Assembly: GCA_964553705.1 (NCBI GenBank)
Contig: CAZKKV010000013.1
Coordinates: forward strand, 1-23,515
Source: CAYXNZ01 sp964553705
Lineage (GTDB): Bacteria; Patescibacteriota; Patescibacteriia; Patescibacteriales; GWC2-42-12
DNA length: 23,515 nucleotides
Reading direction: 5' to 3'
Shown here: positions 1 through 7,246 of the stretch, piece by piece
Layout of the letters: each line of letters starts with the position of its first letter
How positions within the stretch are numbered: position 1 is the stretch's first letter
Position numbers and translations under genes: made by a program
The notes under the pieces: model-generated
The model's database searches: none
What the model was told of the DNA's origin: nothing
The model's input: only the letters and a program-made list of their open reading frames with translations

Positions 1-59
1 TACGGAGGGGTGCTATTCGTTTTCCTCCCGATTGCTCCCTCTTCCTTCTTTCCTAATTT

Positions 60-80
60 CTCCCCCTTTACAAGGGGGAG
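60..80. repeat. Short GC-rich palindrome (intergenic)
   Basis: A 9-bp inverted repeat (CTCCCCCTT / AAGGGGGAG) surrounds a 3-base loop. It lies just left of a second, related palindrome and downstream of the minus-strand lipoprotein gene. It looks like a dispersed REP-like unit. There is no strong T-tract on either side, so it is not called a terminator. Confidence 0.6.
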
Positions 81-100
81 ATTAAGAGGGGGTATTACTC

Positions 101-154
101 CCTCCCCTTTATCTCCCTCTCCTTAATAAGGAGAGGGCTGGGGTGAGGTTTGGT
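101..154. repeat. REP-like palindromic repeat, same family as the insert in ksgA
   Basis: The core is an 11-bp perfect inverted repeat at 115-137 (CCCTCTCCTTA / TAAGGAGAGGG, one central base), followed by CTGGGGTGAGGTTT. Read on the same strand, 3344-3397 inside ksgA has the same order of parts: CTCCCCTTT, a CCCTCTCCT palindrome, then GGGG(T/C)GAGGTT. The two copies differ at only a few positions by eye, so they belong to one repeat family. Confidence 0.75.
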
Positions 155-180
155 CGGGGTGAGGTTTGGTTGGGGTGGGG
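140..180. repeat. Short tandem repeat, 16-bp unit
   Basis: The unit GGGGTGAGGTTTGGT(C/T) occurs at 140-155 and 156-171, followed by a partial third copy at 172-180. It extends the tail of the palindromic element at 101-154, so the tail of that repeat seems to have been amplified. No coding function is apparent in positions 1-192. Confidence 0.75.
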
Positions 181-192
181 TATATGAACTTA

Positions 193-2103
193 TTACTGTA
201 TTTCAACGAAAACTGGCTTTTCCCCCAGGGTAATACTAACTTTACCACTACTTACTGTCTTTGTTTCTGTATTGAAAAAAACAGGATAATTACTAGCACT
301 TAAATCAACTCCAGAATCTGCATCAGGAATAGCTTCTGTTATTTTAACCGAACCTGTATTGCCAACATTCAATTCAACTGTCTTACTATTTTCTGCACTA
401 TTCCAATAATCCCACCAAACAACCCAAACAAATTCTCCATTTTTATCAAACTTATAGGCATAAACATTATCTGTTCCATTAATCACTGTTTTAACATTGT
501 CCCAATCCGAACCATTCAATTTCTCAACCATCAGTTTGTATGTATAATAACCTAGCTTCTTATGAGACAACCCGTCCTGATTTTTTGAACTATGAATCAA
601 TCCAGTATGGGACCAAATTATGTCATCGGTTCCGTGATGGTCGTATTCTTTTACCTTAGTCCAAAACTGTTTGTCCTGTCCGTTAGCCAAAGAAACAGCA
701 TAAGACCTTATAATATATCCCGCCTGTTTTGGTTCACTTTCTTCAGTTCCGGCCATACCGCTCTCCATGGATGTTATATAGTTTGAATTAAATCCATATT
801 TTGATGCAATACTTTCTATTCTCTCTATATAATTAACATGTTCCCGATAATCTTCCCCTTCTGTTTTCCATGAATCAGTTCTACCTTTTGAAGCGTCTAC
901 ACTCCAGTAATGATAATCAAAACCAATATTATTAAAACTCTTCCCTTCAAGATAACCAAGAATATCATCAGTAAAATTCCCATCATTTTTCAGATCGTTC
1001 ATCGGCGGAACAGGCATGGAAAGTGTGCATTCTTTACAAGCGCTAATCATAGCGCCATAAGTCGCTTCAAAAACATCTGCATATTCCTCTCTGTGATTCT
1101 GCCAATAATCCATATTGCTTGGTCCCAGTTCGTGAACAAATTGGTATCTTTTTATTGCTACCTTGGAAGAGCATGCGATGTCATCAATACCATCTCCATC
1201 ATATCTCTCAACAACTTCCTTGATAAAATTCTCCCATGCATCAAGATGACCATCGGGATATTCATCATTCTGCGAACCTTCTACCCAACCAGTTCCATAG
1301 AGAGAATTACTCGGTCTTGTTACGTAAACAAGATTAATTCCTTGCTGATAAAATTTACATACCTCAGAATCCTGTGAAGAAAAATCATAAATACCTTCTT
1401 GTTTTTCAACACTTTCCCAACCAAACCTTTCATTTTCTCTTGGAAACTCAAGCCAGTTTATTCCTAAATCATTATAATAATCAAAACTTGTCGTTGGCGG
1501 ATCTATAAAACCAAAAGGCGAATCTTCATAATATATTGCTTCCATACCACTATAAATTCCATTCGCTACATCTTCGCCACTGTCTGACTGGCCAGTGCAG
1601 TCTGCTGGGCATTTGTTATTTCTTTTTTCAATTTCGTCGCAAACTCCATCACCGCATTTTCCCTGGACTCCAATCTGCTGCTGTGTCCCCTGACAATCTT
1701 TCAAACATTTCTGTGGTGGATTATTCTCATTGATACATTTTTGAATACAGTCTTTTGCACTGTCTTTATTTTCAGTTATTGAGTTTTCACCATTATTATT
1801 CTGAATTCCAGTCTGTGGCTGTGTCCCTTGGCAATCCTGTAAACATTTTTGTGGTTGACTACCTTCGCTAATACATTTTTGAATACAGTCTTTTGCACTG
1901 TCTTTATTTTCAGTTATTGAGTTTTCACCATTATTATTCTGAATTCCAGTCTGTGGCTGTTGTTGACTATTGCAACTATTTTTCTCAAAAATAGTTACTT
2001 CTCCGTCTTTATTTGCATCACAAGGATCATAATTAATAGAACAGCCTGAAATAAAAAATACAACAATCAACAATGTTACCAAAATATTTATTCTTTTTAT
2101 CAT
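193..2103 (-). CDS. Cysteine-rich secreted lipoprotein with a glycoside-hydrolase-like TIM-barrel domain
   Basis: The protein has 636 residues. The N-terminus is a lipoprotein signal peptide with a lipobox ISGC (Cys21 would be lipidated), so it is probably membrane-anchored and faces outward. A calcium-loop-like stretch (D29, N31, D33, E40) follows. Two 46-residue repeats come next (about 49-94 and 95-140), each with a CIQKC...KCL.DC cysteine pattern, and then a third cysteine-rich segment (150-169). Residues about 185-530 resemble a clan GH-A glycoside hydrolase: HELGP with E325 sits where the acid/base Glu would be, YHYW is at 397-400, and MESG with E447 is a plausible nucleophile. The last ~100 residues look like a beta-sandwich. 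The exact GH family and substrate cannot be named by eye. It starts 15 bp after the stop of the upstream gene, which suggests one transcript. The start is set by the signal peptide. Confidence 0.75.
   Translation of the reverse strand: MIKRINILVTLLIVVFFISGCSINYDPCDANKDGEVTIFEKNSCNSQQQPQTGIQNNNGENSITENKDSAKDCIQKCISEGSQPQKCLQDCQGTQPQTGIQNNNGENSITENKDSAKDCIQKCINENNPPQKCLKDCQGTQQQIGVQGKCGDGVCDEIEKRNNKCPADCTGQSDSGEDVANGIYSGMEAIYYEDSPFGFIDPPTTSFDYYNDLGINWLEFPRENERFGWESVEKQEGIYDFSSQDSEVCKFYQQGINLVYVTRPSNSLYGTGWVEGSQNDEYPDGHLDAWENFIKEVVERYDGDGIDDIACSSKVAIKRYQFVHELGPSNMDYWQNHREEYADVFEATYGAMISACKECTLSMPVPPMNDLKNDGNFTDDILGYLEGKSFNNIGFDYHYWSVDASKGRTDSWKTEGEDYREHVNYIERIESIASKYGFNSNYITSMESGMAGTEESEPKQAGYIIRSYAVSLANGQDKQFWTKVKEYDHHGTDDIIWSHTGLIHSSKNQDGLSHKKLGYYTYKLMVEKLNGSDWDNVKTVINGTDNVYAYKFDKNGEFVWVVWWDYWNSAENSKTVELNVGNTGSVKITEAIPDADSGVDLSASNYPVFFNTETKTVSSGKVSITLGEKPVFVEIQ
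1733..1960. repeat. Internal tandem duplication in the lipoprotein gene (138-bp period)
   Basis: Positions 1733-1822 and 1871-1960 are identical over 90 bp by direct reading, with a period of 138 bp (46 codons). The reading frame is kept. The perfect identity suggests a recent in-frame duplication of one cysteine-rich repeat unit. Confidence 0.9.
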
Positions 2104-2118
2104 GTAAAATTTTATTAT

Positions 2119-2805
2119 TTAATTTCCTAATATCTCTTTGTAACTCGTCATCAATTCTTCATCGCTAATTTTGTTTAGCATATTTTCATCCATACCGGCT
2201 TGCAGAAGCATTTCACGCAACGTATCGGCATCTAAACTACTACCAATCAATGCCTCTATGTCTATACCACCTGTGTCATCCAATTCAGCTACTAATTCTT
2301 CTGAGCCATATTGATCTAACAAACTATTTAATGTGCTATCTTGCGTATTTATTTCAGCATCAGCTGTAGACAAAGGTTCTGAATAACAATCACGCCCAGT
2401 CGGACAATTCGGATCTTTGTCGTTATTTATCTCCTGTTTATCGCTAAAACCATCGCTGTCGCTGTCTTCCAGATACGGAGAAGTATTGTATATGTTCAAT
2501 TCATCATAATCACTCAAACCATCACCATCAGTATCTTTATTTTTTAATGCTTCATTGTTAGCAGTTCCGCAATTTGGTCCAGTACATGTCTCTATTTGAC
2601 TATTACTACTACTCTTATAGCTAAGCGGGGCATTTATACTATTTTTCAATTGAACCACCCACATAATAATTATAACAAAAGCAAATACGCCCAGAGCACC
2701 AGCCGCAATTTTACGGTTACGATCTAAAATTTGAGGTTGCGATACCTCTCGTTCTCCTTCGTTTTCATTATAATCTTCGTATTCGTTTTTATAGTCTTCC
2801 TCCAT
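2119..2805 (-). CDS. Membrane-anchored protein with thrombospondin-type-3-like calcium repeats
   Basis: The protein has 228 residues. A very acidic N-terminal tail (1-30) is followed by one membrane helix (about 33-52). After a short linker, residues 89-130 carry two DxDxDG-type calcium loops (DTDGDGLSDYDE and DSDSDGFSDKQE), as in thrombospondin type 3 repeats. Cysteine pairs C74/C79 and C134/C140 flank this module. The C-terminal part (150-228) is acidic and probably helical, with no recognised domain. It probably sits in the membrane with the calcium module outside. Similar loops occur in the secreted protein at 4966-5943. The gene lies 39 bp downstream of ksgA and 15 bp upstream of the lipoprotein gene. 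The function is unknown. Confidence 0.75.
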   Translation of the reverse strand: MEEDYKNEYEDYNENEGEREVSQPQILDRNRKIAAGALGVFAFVIIIMWVVQLKNSINAPLSYKSSSNSQIETCTGPNCGTANNEALKNKDTDGDGLSDYDELNIYNTSPYLEDSDSDGFSDKQEINNDKDPNCPTGRDCYSEPLSTADAEINTQDSTLNSLLDQYGSEELVAELDDTGGIDIEALIGSSLDADTLREMLLQAGMDENMLNKISDEELMTSYKEILGN

Positions 2806-2831
2806 GAAAATTTTTCTATATTATTTATCTT

Positions 2832-2860
2832 ATTATAACATATTTTAATTAAATTCTCCA
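2832..2860 (-). promoter_or_regulatory. Possible promoter for the 228-aa membrane protein gene
   Basis: On the minus strand a perfect TATAAT lies at 2837-2832, 26 bp before the ATG at 2805. The -35 candidate TGGAGA (2860-2855) is 17 bp further upstream and weak. It overlaps the 3' end of ksgA. AT-rich DNA yields such boxes by chance, so confidence is low. Confidence 0.35.
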
Positions 2861-3702
2861 AATAGTTTAATCCAATCTTTTATTGATAATTCCTGCGCCC
2901 TAATTTTTGGGTCAAAGCCAGATATTTTTATCTTGTTTTCCGCTAATTTTTGGTCAATTTTATAGCCACCAGCCAAATTATTCTTTAACATTTTTCGTTT
3001 TGAGCTAAAACCAAATTTTACTAACCTAAAAAAATCTTTTTCCTTGTCCACATCAATATTAACTTTTGACTTTCCGCTTCTAACTTTTAACTTAATTATC
3101 GCACTATCAACCTCCGGCTCCGGCCAAAAAGCATTAGCTGGTACATAATCAATTATTTCTGGTTCAGCATAATATTGAACTGACATAGACAGTAAGCTCA
3201 TTTTACCCGGTTTGGCAACAATTCTTTCTGCTACTTCTTTTTGCAACATCAAAACCATCATCTCTGGCTTATTCTCTTCGCTTAAAAATTTCCTCAAAAA
3301 TATTGAAGTAATGTTATACGGCAAATTTGCCACAACCTTATAACCTCTCCCCTTTAATTCCCCTCTCCTAATTAGGAGAGGGGTTAGGGGCGAGGTTAAA
3401 ATATCTTCATTTATCACCTCAACATTCTTTATTCCTTTTACTTTTAAACCAGTCTCTAAATATTCCGCCAACTTATCATCCAGCTCCACTGCTATTACCT
3501 GCTTCACCTTATCAGCTAGTCTTGAGGTTAAAAATCCTAATCCTGGTCCAACTTCCAAAACCACATCATCTTTTTTTAAATCAGCCGCATTAATTATTTT
3601 ATCGTAAATATCCTCTTTAATTAAAAAATTCTGCCCTTTGGAGCGAGCAGGCTTTATATTGTATTGCTTGCATAATTCTAGTGTCTGTTGATATATGTCC
3701 AT
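2845..3702 (-). CDS. ksgA: 16S rRNA (adenine1518-N6/adenine1519-N6)-dimethyltransferase KsgA, with in-frame repeat insert
   Basis: The protein has 285 residues, close to the usual length of about 270-290. It uses S-adenosylmethionine to dimethylate two adjacent adenines near the 3' end of 16S rRNA during small-subunit maturation. Visible family motifs are GQNFL (23-27), motif I EVGPGLGFLT (50-59), the catalytic NLPYN motif (126-130), WPEPEVDSA (193-201) and FSSKRKML (232-239). Between the NEDIL strand and KVVANLPYN, about 17 residues (roughly 103-119, TSPLTPLLIRRGELKGR) are the translation of a palindromic repeat that also occurs between genes at 101-154. The frame is intact and all catalytic motifs are present, so the enzyme is probably active. 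The gene is 93 bp downstream of the 154-residue protein gene. No Shine-Dalgarno sequence precedes the ATG. Confidence 0.95.
   Translation of the reverse strand: MDIYQQTLELCKQYNIKPARSKGQNFLIKEDIYDKIINAADLKKDDVVLEVGPGLGFLTSRLADKVKQVIAVELDDKLAEYLETGLKVKGIKNVEVINEDILTSPLTPLLIRRGELKGRGYKVVANLPYNITSIFLRKFLSEENKPEMMVLMLQKEVAERIVAKPGKMSLLSMSVQYYAEPEIIDYVPANAFWPEPEVDSAIIKLKVRSGKSKVNIDVDKEKDFFRLVKFGFSSKRKMLKNNLAGGYKIDQKLAENKIKISGFDPKIRAQELSIKDWIKLFGEFN
3061..3095. repeat. AACTTTTGACTTT-like low-complexity repeat within ksgA
   Basis: Positions 3061-3095 contain AACTTTTGACTTTCC followed by CTTCTAACTTTTAACTT, a near-direct repeat that encodes the LKVRSGKSKVN stretch of KsgA. It falls at a surface linker after the catalytic domain. 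It may be a second small repeat insertion, but it could also be ordinary lysine-rich coding sequence. Confidence 0.35.
3344..3397. repeat. Palindromic repeat inserted in frame within ksgA
   Basis: A 24-bp perfect palindrome at 3360-3383 (arms CCCCTCTCCTAA / TTAGGAGAGGGG) is flanked by CTCCCCTTT on one side and GGGGCGAGGTT on the other. It matches the intergenic element at 101-154. Read on the minus strand it encodes the extra residues before the NLPYN motif of KsgA. Confidence 0.85.
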
Positions 3703-3795
3703 AACTTTATTTTACCTATTATTCTGTCTTCCCTGCCATTCCCACTCGCCTTGCTAAAACGATGACAAAATAGAAAAAAGTGGAAATCTGAAAAA

Positions 3796-4260
3796 TTATT
3801 TAAATAAAGCGGTCGCAAAATCAATTACCTGGTTTATTTTACTAGCAACGGCATAAGAAACTCCGCCAGTAGAAGCTAAAACACCACTGTCCATAAGTAC
3901 AGCAGACATACCTCCAGCAATTAATTGACCTCCTGATGTTAAGCCAGCTTTGGTAATAGCTGTGTTTAAAAATAAGGCGTTAGACCCCATACCGCCAGAT
4001 GGCGTACCACTAACGTCGGAATAACTTACGCAAGTCAACGCATCTTTTATATAGCACAAAGTGCCACCTTCACAAACAGGCGGGTTACCTGTAGTGAAGC
4101 ATGGAATTACTGTTACTTTTGTTAATCCAATCTGATAAGGAAAACTCGAACTTGCCTGTACCGCATTCCTATATTCCATTACACCAGGCGCTAGCCAAAC
4201 CACCAAGCCTAATATCATAATTACCGCGATTGTCCAAATAATCATCTTTTTTGTAAACAT
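3796..4260 (-). CDS. Small exported or membrane-anchored protein, function unknown
   Basis: The protein has 154 residues. The N-terminus (MFTKKMIIWT...) is a short positive stretch followed by a hydrophobic segment at about 7-25, which is a signal anchor or uncleaved signal peptide. Residues 50-80 hold four cysteines (C54, C63, C69, C77) that could form two disulfides outside the cell. The rest is rich in Gly, Ser and Ala, with a mildly hydrophobic stretch near 110-140. I do not recognise the family. It is the first gene of the minus-strand run that continues into ksgA, 93 bp away, and is divergent from the transposase gene. No Shine-Dalgarno sequence is present. Confidence 0.6.
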   Translation of the reverse strand: MFTKKMIIWTIAVIMILGLVVWLAPGVMEYRNAVQASSSFPYQIGLTKVTVIPCFTTGNPPVCEGGTLCYIKDALTCVSYSDVSGTPSGGMGSNALFLNTAITKAGLTSGGQLIAGGMSAVLMDSGVLASTGGVSYAVASKINQVIDFATALFK

Positions 4261-4276
4261 ATTTTTTATTTAATGT

Positions 4277-4291
4277 TATACTTAAATTATA
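4277..4291. promoter_or_regulatory. Possible divergent -10 boxes between the 154-aa gene and the transposase gene
   Basis: The minus strand carries TATAAT at 4291-4286, 26 bp before the ATG at 4260. The plus strand carries TATACT at 4277-4282, 35 bp before the ATG at 4318. The two boxes lie side by side in the short divergent gap. No convincing -35 box is seen for either. Confidence 0.35.
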
Positions 4292-4317
4292 GCAAAAATT
4301 CAACCAAACGTCTTGCC

Positions 4318-4962
4318 ATGAGAAAATTTGAATTTCAAAATGAAAATTATTATCATATTTTTAACCGTGGAGTTGATAAACGCAATATTTTTAGCGATAA
4401 AAACGATTATATTCGCTTCATTAGAAGTATGCGAGAGTTTAATCAACTAGAACCAGTTGGAAGTTTATATTTAAAAGAAAAAACTAGCTTAGCTAGCGGT
4501 TCGACCGCTTTTGAAGCGGTCGAACCGCTTGTAGATATCATTACTTATTGTTTGCTTCCAAATCATTATCATTTTTTACTAAAACAACTTATTGATAATG
4601 GAATTTCAGAATTTATAAAAAGATTAGCTGGTGGATATACCTGGTATTTTAACAACAAATACAACCGCTCTGGCTCGCTATTCCAAGGAACATTTAAAGC
4701 CGTTGAAATAAAATCAGACAGGCAACTGCAACAAGTATCCTGCTATATCAATGGCAACCCAAAAATTCATAATATCTGTAAAGCAAAAAATTGGCCATGG
4801 TCTAGCTACTTAGACTATCTTAACTTAAGAAAAGGTAATCTTTGCCGTAAAAACATTATTTTTGAACAATTTAAAAATACAAAAGAATACGAAGAATTAA
4901 CAAACAAAATAATCATTGATTCCAAACAACAAAAAAATGAATTAAAAATTTTATTAGCATAA
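4318..4962 (+). CDS. REP-associated Y1 (IS200-like) transposase family protein
   Basis: From the ATG at 4318 the protein has 214 residues and begins MRKFEFQNENYYHIFNRGV, the usual start of this family. Upstream in-frame codons to 4273 lie in promoter-like DNA and are not needed. The HUH motif is NHYH (H83 and H85) and the likely catalytic tyrosine is Y143 in CYINGNP, matching the YIHLNP motif of the family. Such enzymes nick single-stranded DNA at palindromes and transfer it through a 5'-phosphotyrosine. Before the HUH motif the gene contains an in-frame palindrome (4484-4529). No terminal repeats of an insertion sequence are seen, so it may be a single-copy, RAYT-like gene. The next gene starts 3 bp after its stop. 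Confidence 0.85.
   Translation: MRKFEFQNENYYHIFNRGVDKRNIFSDKNDYIRFIRSMREFNQLEPVGSLYLKEKTSLASGSTAFEAVEPLVDIITYCLLPNHYHFLLKQLIDNGISEFIKRLAGGYTWYFNNKYNRSGSLFQGTFKAVEIKSDRQLQQVSCYINGNPKIHNICKAKNWPWSSYLDYLNLRKGNLCRKNIIFEQFKNTKEYEELTNKIIIDSKQQKNELKILLA
4484..4529. repeat. Palindrome pair inside the transposase coding sequence
   Basis: A 16-bp perfect inverted repeat, AGCGGTTCGACCGCTT at 4495-4510 and its complement at 4514-4529, has a 3-base loop. Each arm is itself a mini-hairpin (GCGGT-TCG-ACCGC). A second small palindrome, CTAGC-TTA-GCTAG, lies at 4484-4496. Together they encode the SLASGSTAFEAVEPL stretch, in frame. Confidence 0.85.
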
Positions 4963-4965
4963 TAA

Positions 4966-5943
4966 ATGAAAAAATATATTATTACAATCATTCTAATGTT
5001 TCTCTTGATTGCGCCGGTTTTAAACGCCGAAACAAATTTACCGGAAAAACTGGCAGGCTACATTTTACTGCAAGTCGAACTCCATGGCGAAGCTTGGTAT
5101 ATAAGTCCTTCTGACCTCAAACGCTATTTTCTCGGCCAACCAGATGACGCTTTTTCTCTAATGCAAAATCTAGGTATTGGTATTGCCAATGATGATTTAG
5201 ACAAAATACCAATAGGCCTAATTGATTATAATGATTCAGATAATGACAACGATGGTTTAACTAATCGGTTTGAAGATGCTATTGGCACTGATCCAGAAAA
5301 CAGCGACTCTGACAATGACGGTTATAACGATAAAACAGAAATTGAAAACAATTATTCCCCAATCTCTGTTGGCAAACTACCGATAGACAATAATTTCACT
5401 GTCCAAAATTCAGGAAAAATATTTATCCAAATCGAAAATAATGGCGAAGCTTGGTATGTTAACCCGGCTGACCAAAAACGCTATTTTCTCGGTCGACCAG
5501 ATGACGCTTTTTCTATCATGAACGAACTAGCTCTTGGTATTACTAATAGTAATCTCTATCAAATACCCGTCAATCTTCAAGTAACACCACAGGAAGAGTC
5601 TGGTATAATTCCAAACACCTGTACTTCTTGCCAAACAGCAGAAGAATCCGACAATATTATTTCATCAGCCGCCTCAGCTATCAGATCGGGCGACACAAAT
5701 GAAACACTAAAATATTTTACGCCGAATATGCAAAGAGCAATTGAATACACTATGGAATCATTGAACGCAGATAGCCGATTAACTTTAGGTAATATCCTAT
5801 CTGGCGCCACTCTAACCGAATCGACTGAAGACAAAAAAACATACTCAACAGAAGTATATTTTTCATTAGGTGGCTACAAAGTACCTATTTATTTTTATAT
5901 TGAAAAACAAACCGACGATTTATGGTTGCTATCTAATTTATAA
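4966..5943 (+). CDS. Secreted protein with two KRYFLG modules and a calcium-repeat linker
   Basis: The protein has 325 residues. A signal peptide spans about 1-21 (cleavage near LNA-ET). Two homologous modules follow, at about 29-84 and 149-203. Each contains GEAWY, a P-x3-KRYFLG-x-PDDAF core and a closing LGIGI or LALGI plus IP. Between them, residues 88-130 carry two DxDxDG-type calcium loops. The C-terminal ~110 residues form a separate domain that may resemble small NTF2-like or lipoprotein-type domains, but I cannot name it. The protein probably acts outside the cell. The module is one I associate with Patescibacteria secreted proteins, where its role is unknown. The ATG is 3 bp after the transposase stop, and the gene ends at a bidirectional terminator. 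Confidence 0.8.
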   Translation: MKKYIITIILMFLLIAPVLNAETNLPEKLAGYILLQVELHGEAWYISPSDLKRYFLGQPDDAFSLMQNLGIGIANDDLDKIPIGLIDYNDSDNDNDGLTNRFEDAIGTDPENSDSDNDGYNDKTEIENNYSPISVGKLPIDNNFTVQNSGKIFIQIENNGEAWYVNPADQKRYFLGRPDDAFSIMNELALGITNSNLYQIPVNLQVTPQEESGIIPNTCTSCQTAEESDNIISSAASAIRSGDTNETLKYFTPNMQRAIEYTMESLNADSRLTLGNILSGATLTESTEDKKTYSTEVYFSLGGYKVPIYFYIEKQTDDLWLLSNL

Positions 5944-5956
5944 AAATTCGTAAATT

Positions 5957-5992
5957 AAAAAAAACATCACTGGTATTCCATGATGTTTTTTT
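5957..5992. terminator. Bidirectional Rho-independent terminator
   Basis: A 12-bp stem (AAAAAAACATCA / TGATGTTTTTTT) has an 11-base loop, within which TGG/CCA can pair further. An A-tract on the left and a T-tract on the right let it work on both strands. It sits between the convergent genes at 4966-5943 and 6003-7178. Confidence 0.8.
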
Positions 5993-6002
5993 GTTATAAA
6001 AT

Positions 6003-7178
6003 TTACAAAACGTTAACAAACAAAGAAGCCAAGGCCGCTAAAATAAAGGTTAGATTTATTCCAAAATTTAACGACAAATAAACCGCTAGAGCTAACATAA
6101 TAATTTTACCGATATGAACTGCTATTTCTCTTAAAACTGTAAATTCATCAACATAATGCCCTTTGTCAGCGATAATTTCATAATTCAATGAATCAAACGG
6201 TGTGTTTTTAAATATTTGAGTTATGCTATGATAAGCGCCCAATATAAAAATTTGCGAAGCGGTTAAAATAAAAGTTTTAGCTAGCCAACCAATAGCGTAA
6301 AATCCCGTTCCCCATCGAAGAATTTTTCTCTTATCAAAAATATCAGTATACTTTCCAGCTACCAACTGTAATAAAATAGTAATAAAAATAATACCAGAAG
6401 ATATTGCACCCATTTCTAAAAAATTTCCTTCTAAAACCTGCCAGATAAAAATCGGCCAGATAATAAGACCGACAACATTTTCCGCGCCGTTGGCTATGTT
6501 AGCAACCACTAATGCCCGATTATTTTTTTTAAATAAATTTTTGATTGTTTGCCACGCTGTCCACGAAAAAGTTTCTATAACCTTGGGTAATGCTAAAAAA
6601 GGAATAACCGCTGAAGCTAACAACATTAAAACAATTATAAACACCACGTTAAAACCATAAATGGTAATTAAAAATCCAGCAGCAATCGGCATTAAAATAC
6701 TCAAAAACGCCTTAGTTGCCCACATTAAACTTACTCCCTTACCCCTATCGATCCTGTCGATAAACTTAGCGAAGTCAGTGTGAAAAGGTGTCCAAAAAGT
6801 TAAACGACTAAGAGTTAAAATAAGTATTGAAATTAACAGAAAAAGCCAAATATTTCTGTCAATAAAAATCATACAAATATAAAAAAGAACATCAAAAATA
6901 ACACTAATTCTCAAAGACCTATTAATACCTATTTTGTTTATAATAACACTGGATAAAAAAGGTAACATTAATATATATAACAAACTTCCAACCAAATAAT
7001 ATAAAAAGACATAGTCTATTCTCCCTATTTTTTGCAATAAAAAAACTGGTAAAAATAATCCCATCATACCATTGGCGGCAAACTGAATCATTCTACCAGA
7101 AAAAAGAGCCACGAAACCTGGAGATAAATTATTGTTAAAATATTTAAAACCTTTAAATACTTGAGTTAAATTAGTCAT
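6003..7178 (-). CDS. MFS-like multi-pass membrane transporter
   Basis: From the ATG at 7178 the protein has 391 residues, begins MTNLTQVFKGFKYF, and contains roughly ten to twelve hydrophobic segments with a central loop near the middle (PKVIETFSWTAWQTIKNLFKKNN). The layout and the basic loop after an early helix pair resemble the major facilitator superfamily. The substrate cannot be told. An upstream in-frame ATG at 7220 was not used, because codons 7179-7220 lie inside the terminator hairpin of leuS. The gene is the last of the minus-strand series and is convergent with the secreted protein gene. Confidence 0.7.
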   Translation of the reverse strand: MTNLTQVFKGFKYFNNNLSPGFVALFSGRMIQFAANGMMGLFLPVFLLQKIGRIDYVFLYYLVGSLLYILMLPFLSSVIINKIGINRSLRISVIFDVLFYICMIFIDRNIWLFLLISILILTLSRLTFWTPFHTDFAKFIDRIDRGKGVSLMWATKAFLSILMPIAAGFLITIYGFNVVFIIVLMLLASAVIPFLALPKVIETFSWTAWQTIKNLFKKNNRALVVANIANGAENVVGLIIWPIFIWQVLEGNFLEMGAISSGIIFITILLQLVAGKYTDIFDKRKILRWGTGFYAIGWLAKTFILTASQIFILGAYHSITQIFKNTPFDSLNYEIIADKGHYVDEFTVLREIAVHIGKIIMLALAVYLSLNFGINLTFILAALASLFVNVL

Positions 7179-7190
7179 AATCTTACAATT

Positions 7191-7225
7191 AAAAAGCAGT
7201 TTGTTGTTCGCTTTTGCCAAACTGC
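7191..7225 (-). terminator. Rho-independent terminator downstream of leuS
   Basis: On the minus strand an 8-bp stem (GCAGTTTG at 7225-7218, CAAACTGC at 7203-7196) encloses a 14-base loop and is followed by TTTTT. It begins 22 bp after the leuS stop codon, which suggests that leuS transcripts end here, at least in part. It also decides the start of the downstream transporter gene. Confidence 0.65.
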
Positions 7226-7246
7226 AAAATAATTTTAAAAATTAAA

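Noticed and set aside
140..180. CRISPR-like repeat array
   Set aside because: The units are 16 bp, directly adjacent and without spacers, so this is a short tandem duplication and not a CRISPR array.
910..1377. Plus-strand reading frame of 155 codons antisense to the lipoprotein gene
   Set aside because: It is a shadow frame with no recognisable domain. The minus strand holds a clear signal peptide and enzyme-like motifs.
3720..3770. Possible decayed TTGTCATTCCC-type element upstream of ksgA
   Set aside because: Only the GATGACAAA end and a loose TGTC-TTCCC start are recognisable, and no hairpin can be drawn, so the case is too weak.
4273..4317. Transposase start at ATG 4273
   Set aside because: Family proteins begin with the residues encoded from 4318, and the upstream segment contains promoter-like sequence.
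7179..7220. Upstream in-frame start (ATG at 7220) for the MFS-like gene
   Set aside because: The extra codons lie within the hairpin and T-tract of the leuS terminator, and the peptide has no family support. The ATG at 7178 starts directly before the conserved part.
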